Shown here in pieces: positions 25,701 through 32,608 of a stretch of 64,000 bases of DNA. How positions within the stretch are numbered: the first letter of the stretch is position 1; each line of letters starts with the position of its first letter. A model generated the notes under the pieces. The model had not been told where the DNA came from. It saw only the letters and a list, made by a program, of their open reading frames with translations, and searched no databases. This DNA is from Dawidia cretensis (GTDB lineage: Bacteria > Bacteroidota > Bacteroidia > Cytophagales > Cyclobacteriaceae), in assembly GCF_018598175.1 (NCBI RefSeq), contig NZ_JAHESE010000027.1:1-64000 (forward strand), read 5' to 3'. Position numbers and translations under genes: made by a program.

Positions 25701-28407
25701 TGAAGACCAATCGGGATACCGGCAGGTATTGCAAGACCAGATTCAAAGCCTGATCGCTGCCGGCGTGGGATTAAACTCCGGCCGTCAGGGCGGAATATTT
25801 ATCCGTTCGGCCGACCAGGTGTCGGGAGAAGACTGGGTACTGCTGCAAACAGTGGCGCGCATAATCGTCTCGGACACGCGCGGAAGCCTGAACGAACAAA
25901 TTAAACGGCGCCCGTTGCCGAAACCTGGTATCGGTTATCTGCAAGTATCGGCGACTGCACCAACCGTGGTGGAAGAAACGACCGAGGTCCCGGCTTTACT
26001 ATTCTTCAACGGCCACGGCGGCTTTACGGCGGACGGTCGCGAATACATCATTCGTACAAGCGCCACCAGCACCACGCCCCTGCCCTGGATCAACGTGATC
26101 GCCAATAACCATTTCGGCACCGTAGTAACCGAAAGTGGCCCGTCATACACCTGGATTGAAAATGCGCACGAGTACCGGCTTACACCCTGGTATAACGATC
26201 CGGTTACCGGACGCGCCGGTGAAGCATTTTATATACGCGACGAAGAAACAGGCCGTTACTGGTCGCCCACACCACAACCTGCAATAGCCGGTGCGGTATA
26301 CACCACGCGCCACGGCTTTGGTTATACCGTATTCGAGCATCAGTACGACGGCATCCGCACCGAAGTATGGATCTACGTAGACCGCGAAGCTGCTGTGAAA
26401 TTTACAACCCTGAAGATTCGAAACGTCTCCGGCCGCCCCCGGAAGCTCAGCACCACTGCCTATGTAGAATGGGTCCTGGCCGATCTGCGCGAAAAATCGT
26501 TGTTACACATAGTAGCCGAACAAGACCTGGCAACACGTGCGATCATTGTCAGGAACGCCTACAGCATGGAATTCTCCAACTACGTTGCCTTCCTGGATGT
26601 GGACGCACCTACGTATACCTATACCACTGACCGGCAGGAATTTCTGGGCCGGAACGGTACGCTGCAACAGCCCGACGCCATGCGACGCCTATACCTGTCT
26701 GGAAAAGCCGGCGCGGGTCTTGATCCGTGTGCTGCCATACAGGTGCCGGTAGAGCTCGAAAATGGCGCCGAGCAAGAAGTGATCTTCCGCCTGGGAGGAG
26801 GACGCAACGCATTTGAAGCAACCGAAACCATTCGCAGGTTTAAAGGGGCGAAAGCCGCGCGCGAGGCACTGACACGTGTACACCAATATTGGAATCACAC
26901 GCTGTCCTCGGTGCGCATCAACACGCCAGACAGCGCCTTGAACATCTTGACCAATGGCTGGCTGCTATATCAGGTAATGTCGTCGCGTCTGTGGGGTCGC
27001 AGCGGCTTCTACCAGTCGGGCGGCGCCTATGGTTTCCGCGATCAATTACAAGATGTATTGGCACTTGTGCATGCGGCTCCCGCAATAACAAGACAACAGA
27101 TCCTGTTGGCAGCGTCGCGACAGTTCCGGGAAGGTGATGTACAGCACTGGTGGCACCCGCCGCTGGGCCGCGGTGTTCGTACCCAATGCTCCGATGACTT
27201 CCTGTGGCTGCCCTTTGTCGTAAGCCGATACGTGGAAGCGACAGGCGACGTGGCCATCCTTGACGAAGAAGTCTCCTTCCTGGAAGGTCGGCCGCTAAAT
27301 ATGCACGAAGAGTCGTACTACGACTTACCGGCGGTGTCAGACGAGCGGGCCAGTCTCTATGAGCACTGCCGGCGCGCCGTACGAAGAGGCCTGCAGTTCG
27401 GTGAAAATGGATTGCCCCTTATCGGCTCCGGTGACTGGAACGACGGCATGAGTATGGTGGGGATCCATGGTAAAGGTGAAAGCGTATGGCTGGCATTCTT
27501 TCTATATGATGTGCTGCGTCACACGGAAGTCCTGGCACAGACACGCAACGACGCCGCCTTCGCCTCGGAATGTGCACACCAGGCATTACAGCTGAAACGA
27601 AACATCCACAACAATGCATGGGACGGCGGATGGTATGTACGGGCGTATTACGATGATGGCACACCGCTTGGCTCGTCGCGAAATGTCGAGTGCCGCATTG
27701 ACTCGATTTCACAAAGCTGGTCGGTATTGTCGGAAGGGGGAGACCCAGAACGATCACAAGTAGCCATGGAGGCTGTCAACAAACACCTTGTTCGACGCGA
27801 TCGCGCGTTCATCCAGCTACTCGATCCGCCATTTGATAAATCGGAGAAAGATCCCGGTTATATAAAAGGTTATGTGCCGGGTGTGCGCGAGAACGGAGGT
27901 CAATATACACACGCCGCCGTATGGATGATTATGGCCTTTGCAAAAATGGGCGATCACCGGCGTACCTGGGAGCTGCTCAACATGATCAACCCCTTAAATC
28001 ACGGTCGCGACCCGAAAGAGATTTCCGTATACAAAGCAGAGCCATATGTTATTGCAGCTGATGTCTATGGTGTCGCGCCACACGACGGCCGGGGTGGCTG
28101 GACCTGGTACACCGGCTCAGCCGGTTGGGTATACCAACTGATCATTGAATGGTTCTTTGGATTAAAGCGGCAGGGCGACCGCCTGCTGGTAAGACCCTGC
28201 TTGCCGCCGGAGTGGCCCTCTGTTACGATGCAATACAGGTTTCACGAAACCGTGTATGCACTGCAGCTGGACCGTGTAACCGGGGGCGAAGAAATAGAAG
28301 TCTGGGTGGACAATGTTCGTCAGGATGGTCACTTCATTGACCTCGTGAATGACAAGGTCGACCATGTGGTCCGGATTACGGTAAAGACGCCGGAATGGGT
28401 AATATGA
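19708..28407 (+). CDS. Cyclic beta-1,2-glucan synthase (NdvB/ChvB type)
   Basis: A 2899-residue inner-membrane enzyme, close to the roughly 2830-2870 residues of NdvB/ChvB. Order: a long N-terminal cytosolic region, membrane segments near 424-470, a GT84 glycosyltransferase domain with DTD (641-643) and RWIRGDW (789-795), further membrane segments near 830-1010, two carbohydrate-binding/super-sandwich regions (about 1580-1780 and 2100-2310), a glucoamylase-like region between, and a C-terminal GH94 phosphorylase domain with GDWNDG (2575-2580). In Rhizobiales the protein initiates, elongates and cyclises beta-1,2-glucan from UDP-glucose, and the GH94 part sets ring size by phosphorolysis. No glucan exporter (NdvA/ChvA-type ABC) is adjacent. 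Long open frames opposite this gene are shadows. Confidence 0.93.
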   Translation: MKVNTTSIEDFFSQLRQHLQRDGLNREDVNEKPPLRSELFSAEQMDQHAQFLAGTHKLTNNKAPELLLGRLAVNEDVLFRVTKLLQDAVKEKKVVTPAGEWLLDNFYLIEEQIRLAKRHLPKGYSKGLPRLEKGKSAGLPRVYEIATEIISHSDGHVDMHNLSSFIAAYQKLNPLTLGELWAVPIMLRLALLENLSRVAARIAIDRADEDLANDWAHRILETAEKHPKDLVLDIADMARSNPPMVSAFVAAFTRQLQWKGPDLTLPASWIEQNLSESGQTINALVQEENQKQAADQVSMSNSISSLRFLVKTDWRDFVETMSMVEQTLRADPAAVYPNMDFHTRDQYRHVVERIAKQSGAAEYEVARIALEFAKEHSGGTRDVRTLHVGYYLVGEGVKKTEAAVRIRLTTVEGVRRWTARRRYAWYVIGATVLTLLIMSIGVAGGFSQDVVWGWWLATGIVALLCASQFALSIVNWLSTLSVKPHPLPKMDFSGGIPNENRTLVVVPTLLVSPRQVEKLLEDLEVRFLANRDPNLLFGLLTDLKDADQQILPADSLLVQIARDGIIALNKKYDRDVNDTFFLFHRPRVWNAVEKIWMGYERKRGKLSELNQLLRGGAKTRFSVIAGEEHIYKTVQYIITLDTDTQLPRDAGWMLVGMMAHPLNQPVYSDKKRRVVQGYSIIQPRIAISLHGATRTRYTRMHENDSGIDPYTQMVSDVYQDVFSEGSFIGKGIYHVDTFEKVLNNRFPENRILSHDLLEGSYTRCGYASDVQFYEEYPARYSVDVGRRHRWIRGDWQIGNWSLPWIPDARGRFIVNPLNALSRWKIFDNLRRSVVPVALVLLYLLAWLVLPATWFWTVCATGVIVLPALVVSIWGLMHKPAEIKFRQHLVNNIRSIYHTLAQTGLTIVCLPYEAMVSLDAIVRTGWRMIVSRRRLLEWNPSGFAQNGRPETLPETYVTMLASPLFAILTSAAIIHWNPAAWVAAAPFLLVWMLAPAVVWWLNQPLPTVSGELNADRKETLRELARKTWAFFEDLVAEPDNWLPPDNLQQYPIPVVAHRTSPTNIGLSLLANLTAVDFGYIPATQFLQRTEHTFSTLNRLERYKGHFYNWYDTQSLQVLPPRYVSTVDSGNLAGHLITLRQGLLQMPDRKVIERQALMGLQDTIRIILHRLPEIHQSIYQSIVRDLTQMLQKEFIDLEALRALFSQVRIKGIAVLNRLDARTETHRWIVVFDKQIQTFLTEIDAMAPWLAAGPIPTKFQEMSLLTDAPTFAQILQAEHLLEEEMTRLSGKALTPEEVSWVGLFRTALHEAASYSRRQLARAADLAEQCAYLADMEYDFLYDKSQHLLTIGYNVESHRADASYYDLLASEARLATFVAIAQDKLPQKSWFALGRRLTTAGNTPVLLSWSGSMFEYLMPMLVMPSYRNTLLDETMRGTVQRQIEYGRQRNVPWGISESCYNVVDAHLTYQYRAFGVPGLGFKRGLGDDLVIAPYATVMALMVAPDDAYNNLATLRDQGFEGQYGFFEAADYTPSRLPRGQSRVLVQTFMAHHQGMSLLSLAYVLLDQPMQKRFEADPQCQTVLLLLQERVPRTTSFYSAATEMHEVTLMQSVPEMRVINTADTQVPEVQLLSNGRYHVMLTNAGGGYSRWRDMAVTRWREDTTCDNWGTFCYIRDLDRNEYWSTAYQPVLRPAERYEAVFSQGRVEFRRRDIDIETHTEIIVSPEDDVEIRRIHLVNRSGRKRHMEVTSYAEVVLAAAIADAAHPAFSNLFVQTAIEEAHHAILATRRARSHDEQPPWMLHMMKVTGQGADNITYETDRDKFIGRGHTLANPRVMRTREPLGNSQGSVLDPVVSVQYRITLPPGESVTFDVVTGMAKTREEIKILVDKYQDPHLRDRAFELSWTHSQVVLRQINAAEGDAQLFGRLASAVIYASPFLRVSRTVQVRNQRGQSALWAYAISGDLPIVLLRLSDSTNVTLARQMVQAHAYWQLKGLAVDLVILNEDQSGYRQVLQDQIQSLIAAGVGLNSGRQGGIFIRSADQVSGEDWVLLQTVARIIVSDTRGSLNEQIKRRPLPKPGIGYLQVSATAPTVVEETTEVPALLFFNGHGGFTADGREYIIRTSATSTTPLPWINVIANNHFGTVVTESGPSYTWIENAHEYRLTPWYNDPVTGRAGEAFYIRDEETGRYWSPTPQPAIAGAVYTTRHGFGYTVFEHQYDGIRTEVWIYVDREAAVKFTTLKIRNVSGRPRKLSTTAYVEWVLADLREKSLLHIVAEQDLATRAIIVRNAYSMEFSNYVAFLDVDAPTYTYTTDRQEFLGRNGTLQQPDAMRRLYLSGKAGAGLDPCAAIQVPVELENGAEQEVIFRLGGGRNAFEATETIRRFKGAKAAREALTRVHQYWNHTLSSVRINTPDSALNILTNGWLLYQVMSSRLWGRSGFYQSGGAYGFRDQLQDVLALVHAAPAITRQQILLAASRQFREGDVQHWWHPPLGRGVRTQCSDDFLWLPFVVSRYVEATGDVAILDEEVSFLEGRPLNMHEESYYDLPAVSDERASLYEHCRRAVRRGLQFGENGLPLIGSGDWNDGMSMVGIHGKGESVWLAFFLYDVLRHTEVLAQTRNDAAFASECAHQALQLKRNIHNNAWDGGWYVRAYYDDGTPLGSSRNVECRIDSISQSWSVLSEGGDPERSQVAMEAVNKHLVRRDRAFIQLLDPPFDKSEKDPGYIKGYVPGVRENGGQYTHAAVWMIMAFAKMGDHRRTWELLNMINPLNHGRDPKEISVYKAEPYVIAADVYGVAPHDGRGGWTWYTGSAGWVYQLIIEWFFGLKRQGDRLLVRPCLPPEWPSVTMQYRFHETVYALQLDRVTGGEEIEVWVDNVRQDGHFIDLVNDKVDHVVRITVKTPEWVI

Positions 28408-28456
28408 TGCCCAGTTTAATGCGATGGGCAAGGAAATTAGCGTAAAAGTAACGGGA

Positions 28457-28464
28457 TATGTTTG
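28457..28464 (+). promoter_or_regulatory. Candidate -7 box for the response regulator gene
   Basis: TATGTTTG matches TAnnTTTG exactly and lies 25 nt before the start codon. No clear TTTG is at the right distance upstream. Confidence 0.35.
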
Positions 28465-28489
28465 GTAAGAGTTTTTAATAGATAGCTGT

Positions 28490-28825
28490 ATGAAAACCAG
28501 GAAGATACTGTTGATTGACGACGAAAGGGATTTCGGCATCCTGATGAAAAATTTCTTTTCCCAAAAAAATTGTGAAGTATACCACGCCCAGACACTGGCC
28601 GAGGGAATGAAAATTTTGGAGCAAGAGAAGCCCGACGTCATCTTTCTGGACAACAATCTCCCGGACGGTCTCGGCTGGGGTAAAACAGAATACATCCTCG
28701 TAAATTATCCGTTATCACAACTAAATTTAATCAGCGCCTATCACGTACCGAAAACCTCTGCATCCTCTTTTCGCATTCTGGAAAAGCCACTGGTATTGGA
28801 AGAGATTAACAAGATGTTTGAGTAA
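28490..28825 (+). CDS. Receiver-only response regulator
   Basis: A 111-residue CheY-like domain with nothing after it. The acidic pocket (Asp10, Asp11), phospho-acceptor Asp54 (IFLDNNLPDG), Ser82 (the Thr/Ser switch) and Lys99 (EKP) are all present. It can receive phosphate but has no output domain, so it must act through a partner. No histidine kinase is in the window. It opens a stretch of stress-type genes. Confidence 0.87.
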   Translation: MKTRKILLIDDERDFGILMKNFFSQKNCEVYHAQTLAEGMKILEQEKPDVIFLDNNLPDGLGWGKTEYILVNYPLSQLNLISAYHVPKTSASSFRILEKPLVLEEINKMFE

Positions 28826-28978
28826 AAGAAGCCACGTCCCATAGGATCATCATTGTTCAACCGTTTGAGTAACGCGCTGCTCAAAGGGACGCCCCGTATT
28901 GCTATTTTCGACAGGCATAGTTTTGTCGCCCGTTGTGAACGTTCAATAAAAAATGTTTCACAATTAAAAAACAATCTC

Positions 28979-30010
28979 ATGTCAAACTACAATCGTGGGC
29001 AGCGGGGTCAAAGATCCCAACGTCCTAATTATAATCGCGAAGACAGCAATCGTAACTACAGTAACGAAAATCGTGATTACGGCAACGAGTATGGTATCAA
29101 CTGGGGTGCACAGCAGGGAAATGACTACAACGAAAATAGCTGGTACGGACGCAGCCGCCAGGGCGACTATGGCAATACGGGCTATAATACAAACTACGGC
29201 CAGTCTCGTTATGGCAACTCCGGCGACATGTCCAGAAGCTATGACCGTGATTATGACACCGACTATTTTGGCAACCGCCGGTCGTACGAGGGTGGTAGCT
29301 ATGAAGGCGGTTATGGCAACCGTGGATACAACGACGACGACTCTGGCAGCTATGGAAGATCCGGGAATCAGTATAACCGCGGCAACTACAATAATCAATA
29401 TGATCGCGGTAACTACAGCAATTATGGCAGTTCAGGCGGCTATGGGAACAGCAACTTCGGAACAGGCTACGGCCGTGGCTATGATTATAATCGTGGACAA
29501 CACGATCAGGGAAGCATTGGTAATGTAGGGAACTATGGCACAATCGGAAGCTATGGAAATGAGCAGTATCGTGACCGTGGTGTCTGGGATAAGACGAAGG
29601 ACGAAGTTTCGTCCTGGTTCGGAAATGAAGATGCCGAACGTCGTCGCGAGATGGATCGCCGCTTCATCGCGCAACATCGCGGCAAAGGCCCCAGAGGCTA
29701 TAGCCGCTCCGACGACCGCATCAAAGAAGATGTTAACGATCGCCTGAGTGATAATCCGTACATCGATGCCAGCGATGTTGAGGTGTCGGTAAGCAATGGT
29801 GAGGTCGTACTGAGTGGAAAAGTAACAGATCGGCATGATAAACGTCGTGCAGAAGATATAGCCGAAGGAGTCTCTGGCGTACGGAACGTCGAGAATCGCA
29901 TTCGTGTTCAAAGTGAGATAGGGGAGAGCAGCAGCTCTTTCACGACGACACCGCGTAGCACGCAGACAACGGAAAAAAGCAAGAGTCGTAATGGCTTGGT
30001 AGAATCGTAA
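28979..30010 (+). CDS. BON-domain protein with Gly/Asn/Tyr-rich N-terminal tail
   Basis: A 343-residue protein. The start at 28979 (MSNYNRGQRGQ) is chosen over 28853 because the low-complexity tail begins there and the upstream part is unlike it. Residues about 1-195 are a repetitive Gly/Tyr/Asn/Arg-rich disordered region (YGNRGYND, YNRGNYNNQYDRGNYSNYG). A SSWFGNEDAERRREMDRRF segment and HRGKGPRGYSRSDDRI lead into one BON domain (about 243-312). BON domains bind membranes or envelope partners, and this tail-plus-motif layout is common in stress-induced BON proteins. No signal peptide is seen. The tail could drive condensation or surface binding; that is speculation. Confidence 0.85.
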   Translation: MSNYNRGQRGQRSQRPNYNREDSNRNYSNENRDYGNEYGINWGAQQGNDYNENSWYGRSRQGDYGNTGYNTNYGQSRYGNSGDMSRSYDRDYDTDYFGNRRSYEGGSYEGGYGNRGYNDDDSGSYGRSGNQYNRGNYNNQYDRGNYSNYGSSGGYGNSNFGTGYGRGYDYNRGQHDQGSIGNVGNYGTIGSYGNEQYRDRGVWDKTKDEVSSWFGNEDAERRREMDRRFIAQHRGKGPRGYSRSDDRIKEDVNDRLSDNPYIDASDVEVSVSNGEVVLSGKVTDRHDKRRAEDIAEGVSGVRNVENRIRVQSEIGESSSSFTTTPRSTQTTEKSKSRNGLVES

Positions 30011-30031
30011 TATCGATGCAACACTTCGCAA

Positions 30032-30069
30032 AAAAGGCCGCTCAACAAAACGTCGGGCGGCCTTTTTTT
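30032..30069 (+). terminator. Intrinsic terminator after the BON gene
   Basis: AAGGCCGC (30034-30041) pairs with GCGGCCTT (30057-30064), followed by a T-run. It lies between convergent genes. Confidence 0.82.
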
Positions 30070-30085
30070 AATGTCTGACTCACTG

Positions 30086-30565
30086 TTATTCTTTCACCGT
30101 AATAAAAGGGCGGCTTGGAGTAGGCTTGGTTAATCGCAGCCCTTCATTCAGTGCATTGACGATTTGAGTGATGTACTCCTTCTGCGTGCTCACAACCGCA
30201 TTCCGCTCGCCCTCCGCTGTAGCAATTCGAACGGCATAACGCTCACGCATTAAACCTGTAATCAACAGGCCAATCAATGCCAGTGCGCCGCCGATCCAGA
30301 TCGCCATCGTGTTGGCGCTGACATATGTACCGTTAATATTGGAATCGGGAATGCTGCTGGGGGAAATGAGCCCCAGTACACCTACAATGCAAAGGAGTAA
30401 GCCAATTACCAACACGAGAATGCCTGGCAAGCGATGAGGCTTGAGAATCAGCAATCCGTGCTTGATAATGCCTTTTAAACTATAGGACGTGTTCTTTACT
30501 TGAAACGTCGAATCCGTGATCGTGACATCATGACCATCGGTATACAAGACTCTATCAGGTATCAT
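30086..30565 (-). CDS. DUF6232-like membrane protein
   Basis: A 159-residue protein: an N-terminal beta-rich part (VLYTDGHDVTITDSTFQVKN), two membrane helices (about 47-67 and 86-108), then a cytosolic tail with VSTQKEYITQIVNALNEGLR. This layout matches DUF6232-type proteins, whose function is not known. It is the only minus-strand gene within the stress-type group. Confidence 0.7.
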   Translation of the reverse strand: MIPDRVLYTDGHDVTITDSTFQVKNTSYSLKGIIKHGLLILKPHRLPGILVLVIGLLLCIVGVLGLISPSSIPDSNINGTYVSANTMAIWIGGALALIGLLITGLMRERYAVRIATAEGERNAVVSTQKEYITQIVNALNEGLRLTKPTPSRPFITVKE

Positions 30566-30884
30566 AATATGTTAATTGTTTGTTGTCAATGAAATAGGTA
30601 TTGGAAAACTCTATGCCACAAAACCGCATATGTTTGTTTTGCCAGGGAAAGCTGTGTAGCCTGTGTAAAAACTGCTACAGCTTGTGTAAACCTGCGTCAG
30701 TCACTGATTTTTTGGATCGGACGATACTGTAGACGATATACCGTATACTGGGGATGCCTTCACCCACACAAAAGCAAAAGCCGCTCCGTCGCGATAAATA
30801 AGCTCATGGATATGCCATCTGGCATCAATTTTTCTAAAGGATTACGTAACACAGACAAACAAAGACCATTAAATAACTAAAGTT
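30566..30884. other. 319-bp intergenic region with small repeats
   Basis: No gene seen. It holds a perfect -7 box TATGTTTG (30629-30636, plus strand), about 250 nt before the next start codon. Next comes a bulged hairpin, AGCTGTGTAGC (30650-30660) with GCTACAGCT (30674-30682), and the motif TGTGTA three times within about 40 nt. This would make a long leader for the DUF2383 gene if the promoter is real. Confidence 0.4.
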
Positions 30885-31367
30885 ATGAAAGCAAATGATG
30901 AAAGGCTTATTGCCATCCTCAACGATCTCGTCCGTATTAACTACGATCGCATCGAAGGATATGAAAAAGCCATTGAAGAAATCAAAGACTTCTCAGAAGT
31001 AGAGATAAAAGGTGTATTTCTCAAAATGGCCGAAGAAAGTCGCAAACACCGTACAGAGCTGACACAGGCTGTGGTACAGCTCGGCGGTGAGCCAGCCACT
31101 GATACGACAACGGCAGGTGACATTTATCGTGTATGGATGGATGTTAAAACAACCTTCGCGGGTAACGATGTTCTGGCATCTTTACAACTGTGTGAGTATG
31201 GGGAGGATAAAGCACTCGAGGCCTATAAAACGGCATTGGCTAACGACGTTGCCTGGCCGACAGATATACGTTTGATCATCGAGAAAGAACGCGCTTCATT
31301 AAAGTCTTCGCACGACCGGATTAAACGTTATCGTGACGATTACGCAAATGCGGAAAAATCCCATTAA
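30885..31367 (+). CDS. PA2169-family four-helix-bundle protein (DUF2383)
   Basis: A 160-residue helical protein, wholly soluble. The pattern LNDLVRINYDRIEGYEKAIE, FLKMAEESRKHRTEL and CEYGEDKALEAYKTAL is that of the DUF2383/PA2169 family, a ferritin-like four-helix bundle often induced in stress or stationary phase. Metal-binding Glu/His pairs of ferritins are only partly present. It starts a three-gene plus-strand set with DUF4142 and YtxH genes. Confidence 0.87.
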   Translation: MKANDERLIAILNDLVRINYDRIEGYEKAIEEIKDFSEVEIKGVFLKMAEESRKHRTELTQAVVQLGGEPATDTTTAGDIYRVWMDVKTTFAGNDVLASLQLCEYGEDKALEAYKTALANDVAWPTDIRLIIEKERASLKSSHDRIKRYRDDYANAEKSH

Positions 31368-31404
31368 TTCGAAAAAATCCGTCAATCACAAAACAAACAC
31401 GACA

Positions 31405-31980
31405 ATGAAACGTATCATTAGAATATTGCCGCTCTTTATCGCCGGTGTCGTAGCTTTTAGCTGCGGACCAAAGAAGGTTGAAAATACCAATGAAGTAGCC
31501 GAAGAAGCGAACGAAGAGAAGTTTGAAGATCGCAAAGACGAGAAGGACGCCGAATTCGTGGCGGAAACAGTTGCTTCGAACTACGCGGAGATCGCGCTGG
31601 CGATACTGGCCAAGGAGAAATCGAATAACCCACAGGTGAAAGAAGTAGCCCAGGAGTTAGAGGCTGGACACAATAAGATTCTCGGCGAGATCCAGTCGTT
31701 CGCAAGCGCAAAAGTTATCACAGTTCCCACTGAAGCGAGAGATGCCGAGCAGAAGACCATCGAAAATCTTCGTGAAGAGAAAGACGTAAAGGAATTCAAT
31801 AAGAAGTGGAGCAAAGAACTGGTAGATAAACACGAAAAAAGCATTAAAGAGTTTGAAGCCCGCCTGGAGAAGACCCAGGATGCCGATCTTAAAATCTGGA
31901 TAGAACAAACACTTCCCCATCTGCGTGAACACCTGGACAAGGTAAAAGCGCTGGAGTCAAATGTTACCGCTTCCAGATAA
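31405..31980 (+). CDS. DUF4142 lipoprotein
   Basis: A 191-residue protein. The start at 31405 gives a lipoprotein signal (LLFIAGVVAFSC), so an upstream in-frame ATG at 31333 that overlaps the DUF2383 gene is not used. After an acidic linker (EEANEEKFEDRKDEKD) comes the DUF4142 helical domain: FVAETVASNYAEIALAILAK, KEVAQELEAGHNKILGEI and a late LPHLREHLDKVKAL helix. DUF4142 is a ferritin-like helical family seen in envelopes of many bacteria; its function is unknown. Confidence 0.87.
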   Translation: MKRIIRILPLFIAGVVAFSCGPKKVENTNEVAEEANEEKFEDRKDEKDAEFVAETVASNYAEIALAILAKEKSNNPQVKEVAQELEAGHNKILGEIQSFASAKVITVPTEARDAEQKTIENLREEKDVKEFNKKWSKELVDKHEKSIKEFEARLEKTQDADLKIWIEQTLPHLREHLDKVKALESNVTASR

Positions 31981-32008
31981 TTGTTTAACCTCTAAATACG
32001 GAAACATT

Positions 32009-32299
32009 ATGACAAGTACATCAAAAGTAATCGTAGGCATTCTTGGCGCCGCCGCCGCTGGAGTAGTATTAGGAATGTTGATCGCACCTGAAAAGGGATC
32101 TGATCTGCGCGCAAATCTAAAGAACACAACAGATGACTGGCTGGGTGAGATCACGGAGTGGATGGGTAAAGGTAAAAAGTACCTCGCTGACATAAAAGAG
32201 CAGGCGGAAGGTGAAGCGGCAGGTCTCGCGTCAGAAGCAGAACAAGGCGTTAATAGCTTAAAAGAATCTGCCCGCCGTCGCGCTTCTACGCATCATTAA
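32009..32299 (+). CDS. YtxH-domain protein
   Basis: A 96-residue protein with one N-terminal membrane helix rich in Gly/Ala (IVGILGAAAAGVVLGMLIAP), the short EKGSDLR motif and an amphipathic helical tail. This is the YtxH pattern, a family linked to general stress in Bacillus and common in Bacteroidota. The start at 32009 is chosen over 31961, which overlaps the DUF4142 gene and would bury the helix. Confidence 0.85.
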   Translation: MTSTSKVIVGILGAAAAGVVLGMLIAPEKGSDLRANLKNTTDDWLGEITEWMGKGKKYLADIKEQAEGEAAGLASEAEQGVNSLKESARRRASTHH

Positions 32300-32395
32300 T
32301 AAATAGAACCGATCATATAAACGGCCTTTTGCATAAGCCTTTCTCGGAATTCACTGACACTGGAATCTGACGCAAAGCCGCAAAAGATCATAAGG

Positions 32396-32426
32396 AAGGC
32401 TCCCGTAGGGGAGCCTTTTCTTTTTT
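32396..32426 (+). terminator. Intrinsic terminator after the YtxH gene
   Basis: AAGGCTCCC and GGGAGCCTT form a perfect 9-bp stem with a 4-nt loop, followed by TTCTTTTTT. Confidence 0.9.
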
Positions 32427-32429
32427 GAG

Positions 32430-32608
32430 GAAACGCCGACGAAAAGGAGGAAGAAGCGGGGATGTCTCAGAGTATTCCCAGTGTATGCCCAGTGTTTAGT
32501 CAGACATAAGTCAGTGTTAAAAGCACTGAGACGACTCCGGCAATACAATAACACTGCTTGGGCTCAGAAAGAAAGAATCCTGGGGGGCTCCGAGGAGCCT
32601 CTTTTTTT
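32430..32608 (+). ncRNA. Candidate structured small RNA with its own terminator
   Basis: Between two plus-strand terminators lies about 150 nt with no open frame but clear pairing. GTCTCAG (32464-32470) pairs with CTGAGAC (32526-32532), TCAGTG pairs with CACTGA just inside it, and CCCAGTGTT can pair with AACACTG further on. CAGTGT occurs three times. A terminator hairpin (32584-32608) ends it although no plus-strand protein gene precedes that terminator. No promoter box was found and no known RNA family (6S, SRP, tmRNA) was recognised. Confidence 0.3.
32584..32608 (+). terminator. Intrinsic terminator, plus strand
   Basis: GGCTC pairs with GAGCC (stem extended by a G-T and a G-C pair), followed by seven T residues that run into the end of the minus-strand TIGR00725 gene. 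Confidence 0.75.

Noticed and set aside
28982-29398. Minus-strand open frame of 138 codons opposite the BON gene, rich in Val, Ile and Ala.
   Set aside because: It mirrors the low-complexity plus-strand tail, and the plus-strand BON protein is clearly real.
30696-30712. TCAGTCACTGA followed by TTTTTT as a terminator.
   Set aside because: The palindrome leaves a 1-nt loop and only a weak 4-bp stem after opening, too unstable for termination.
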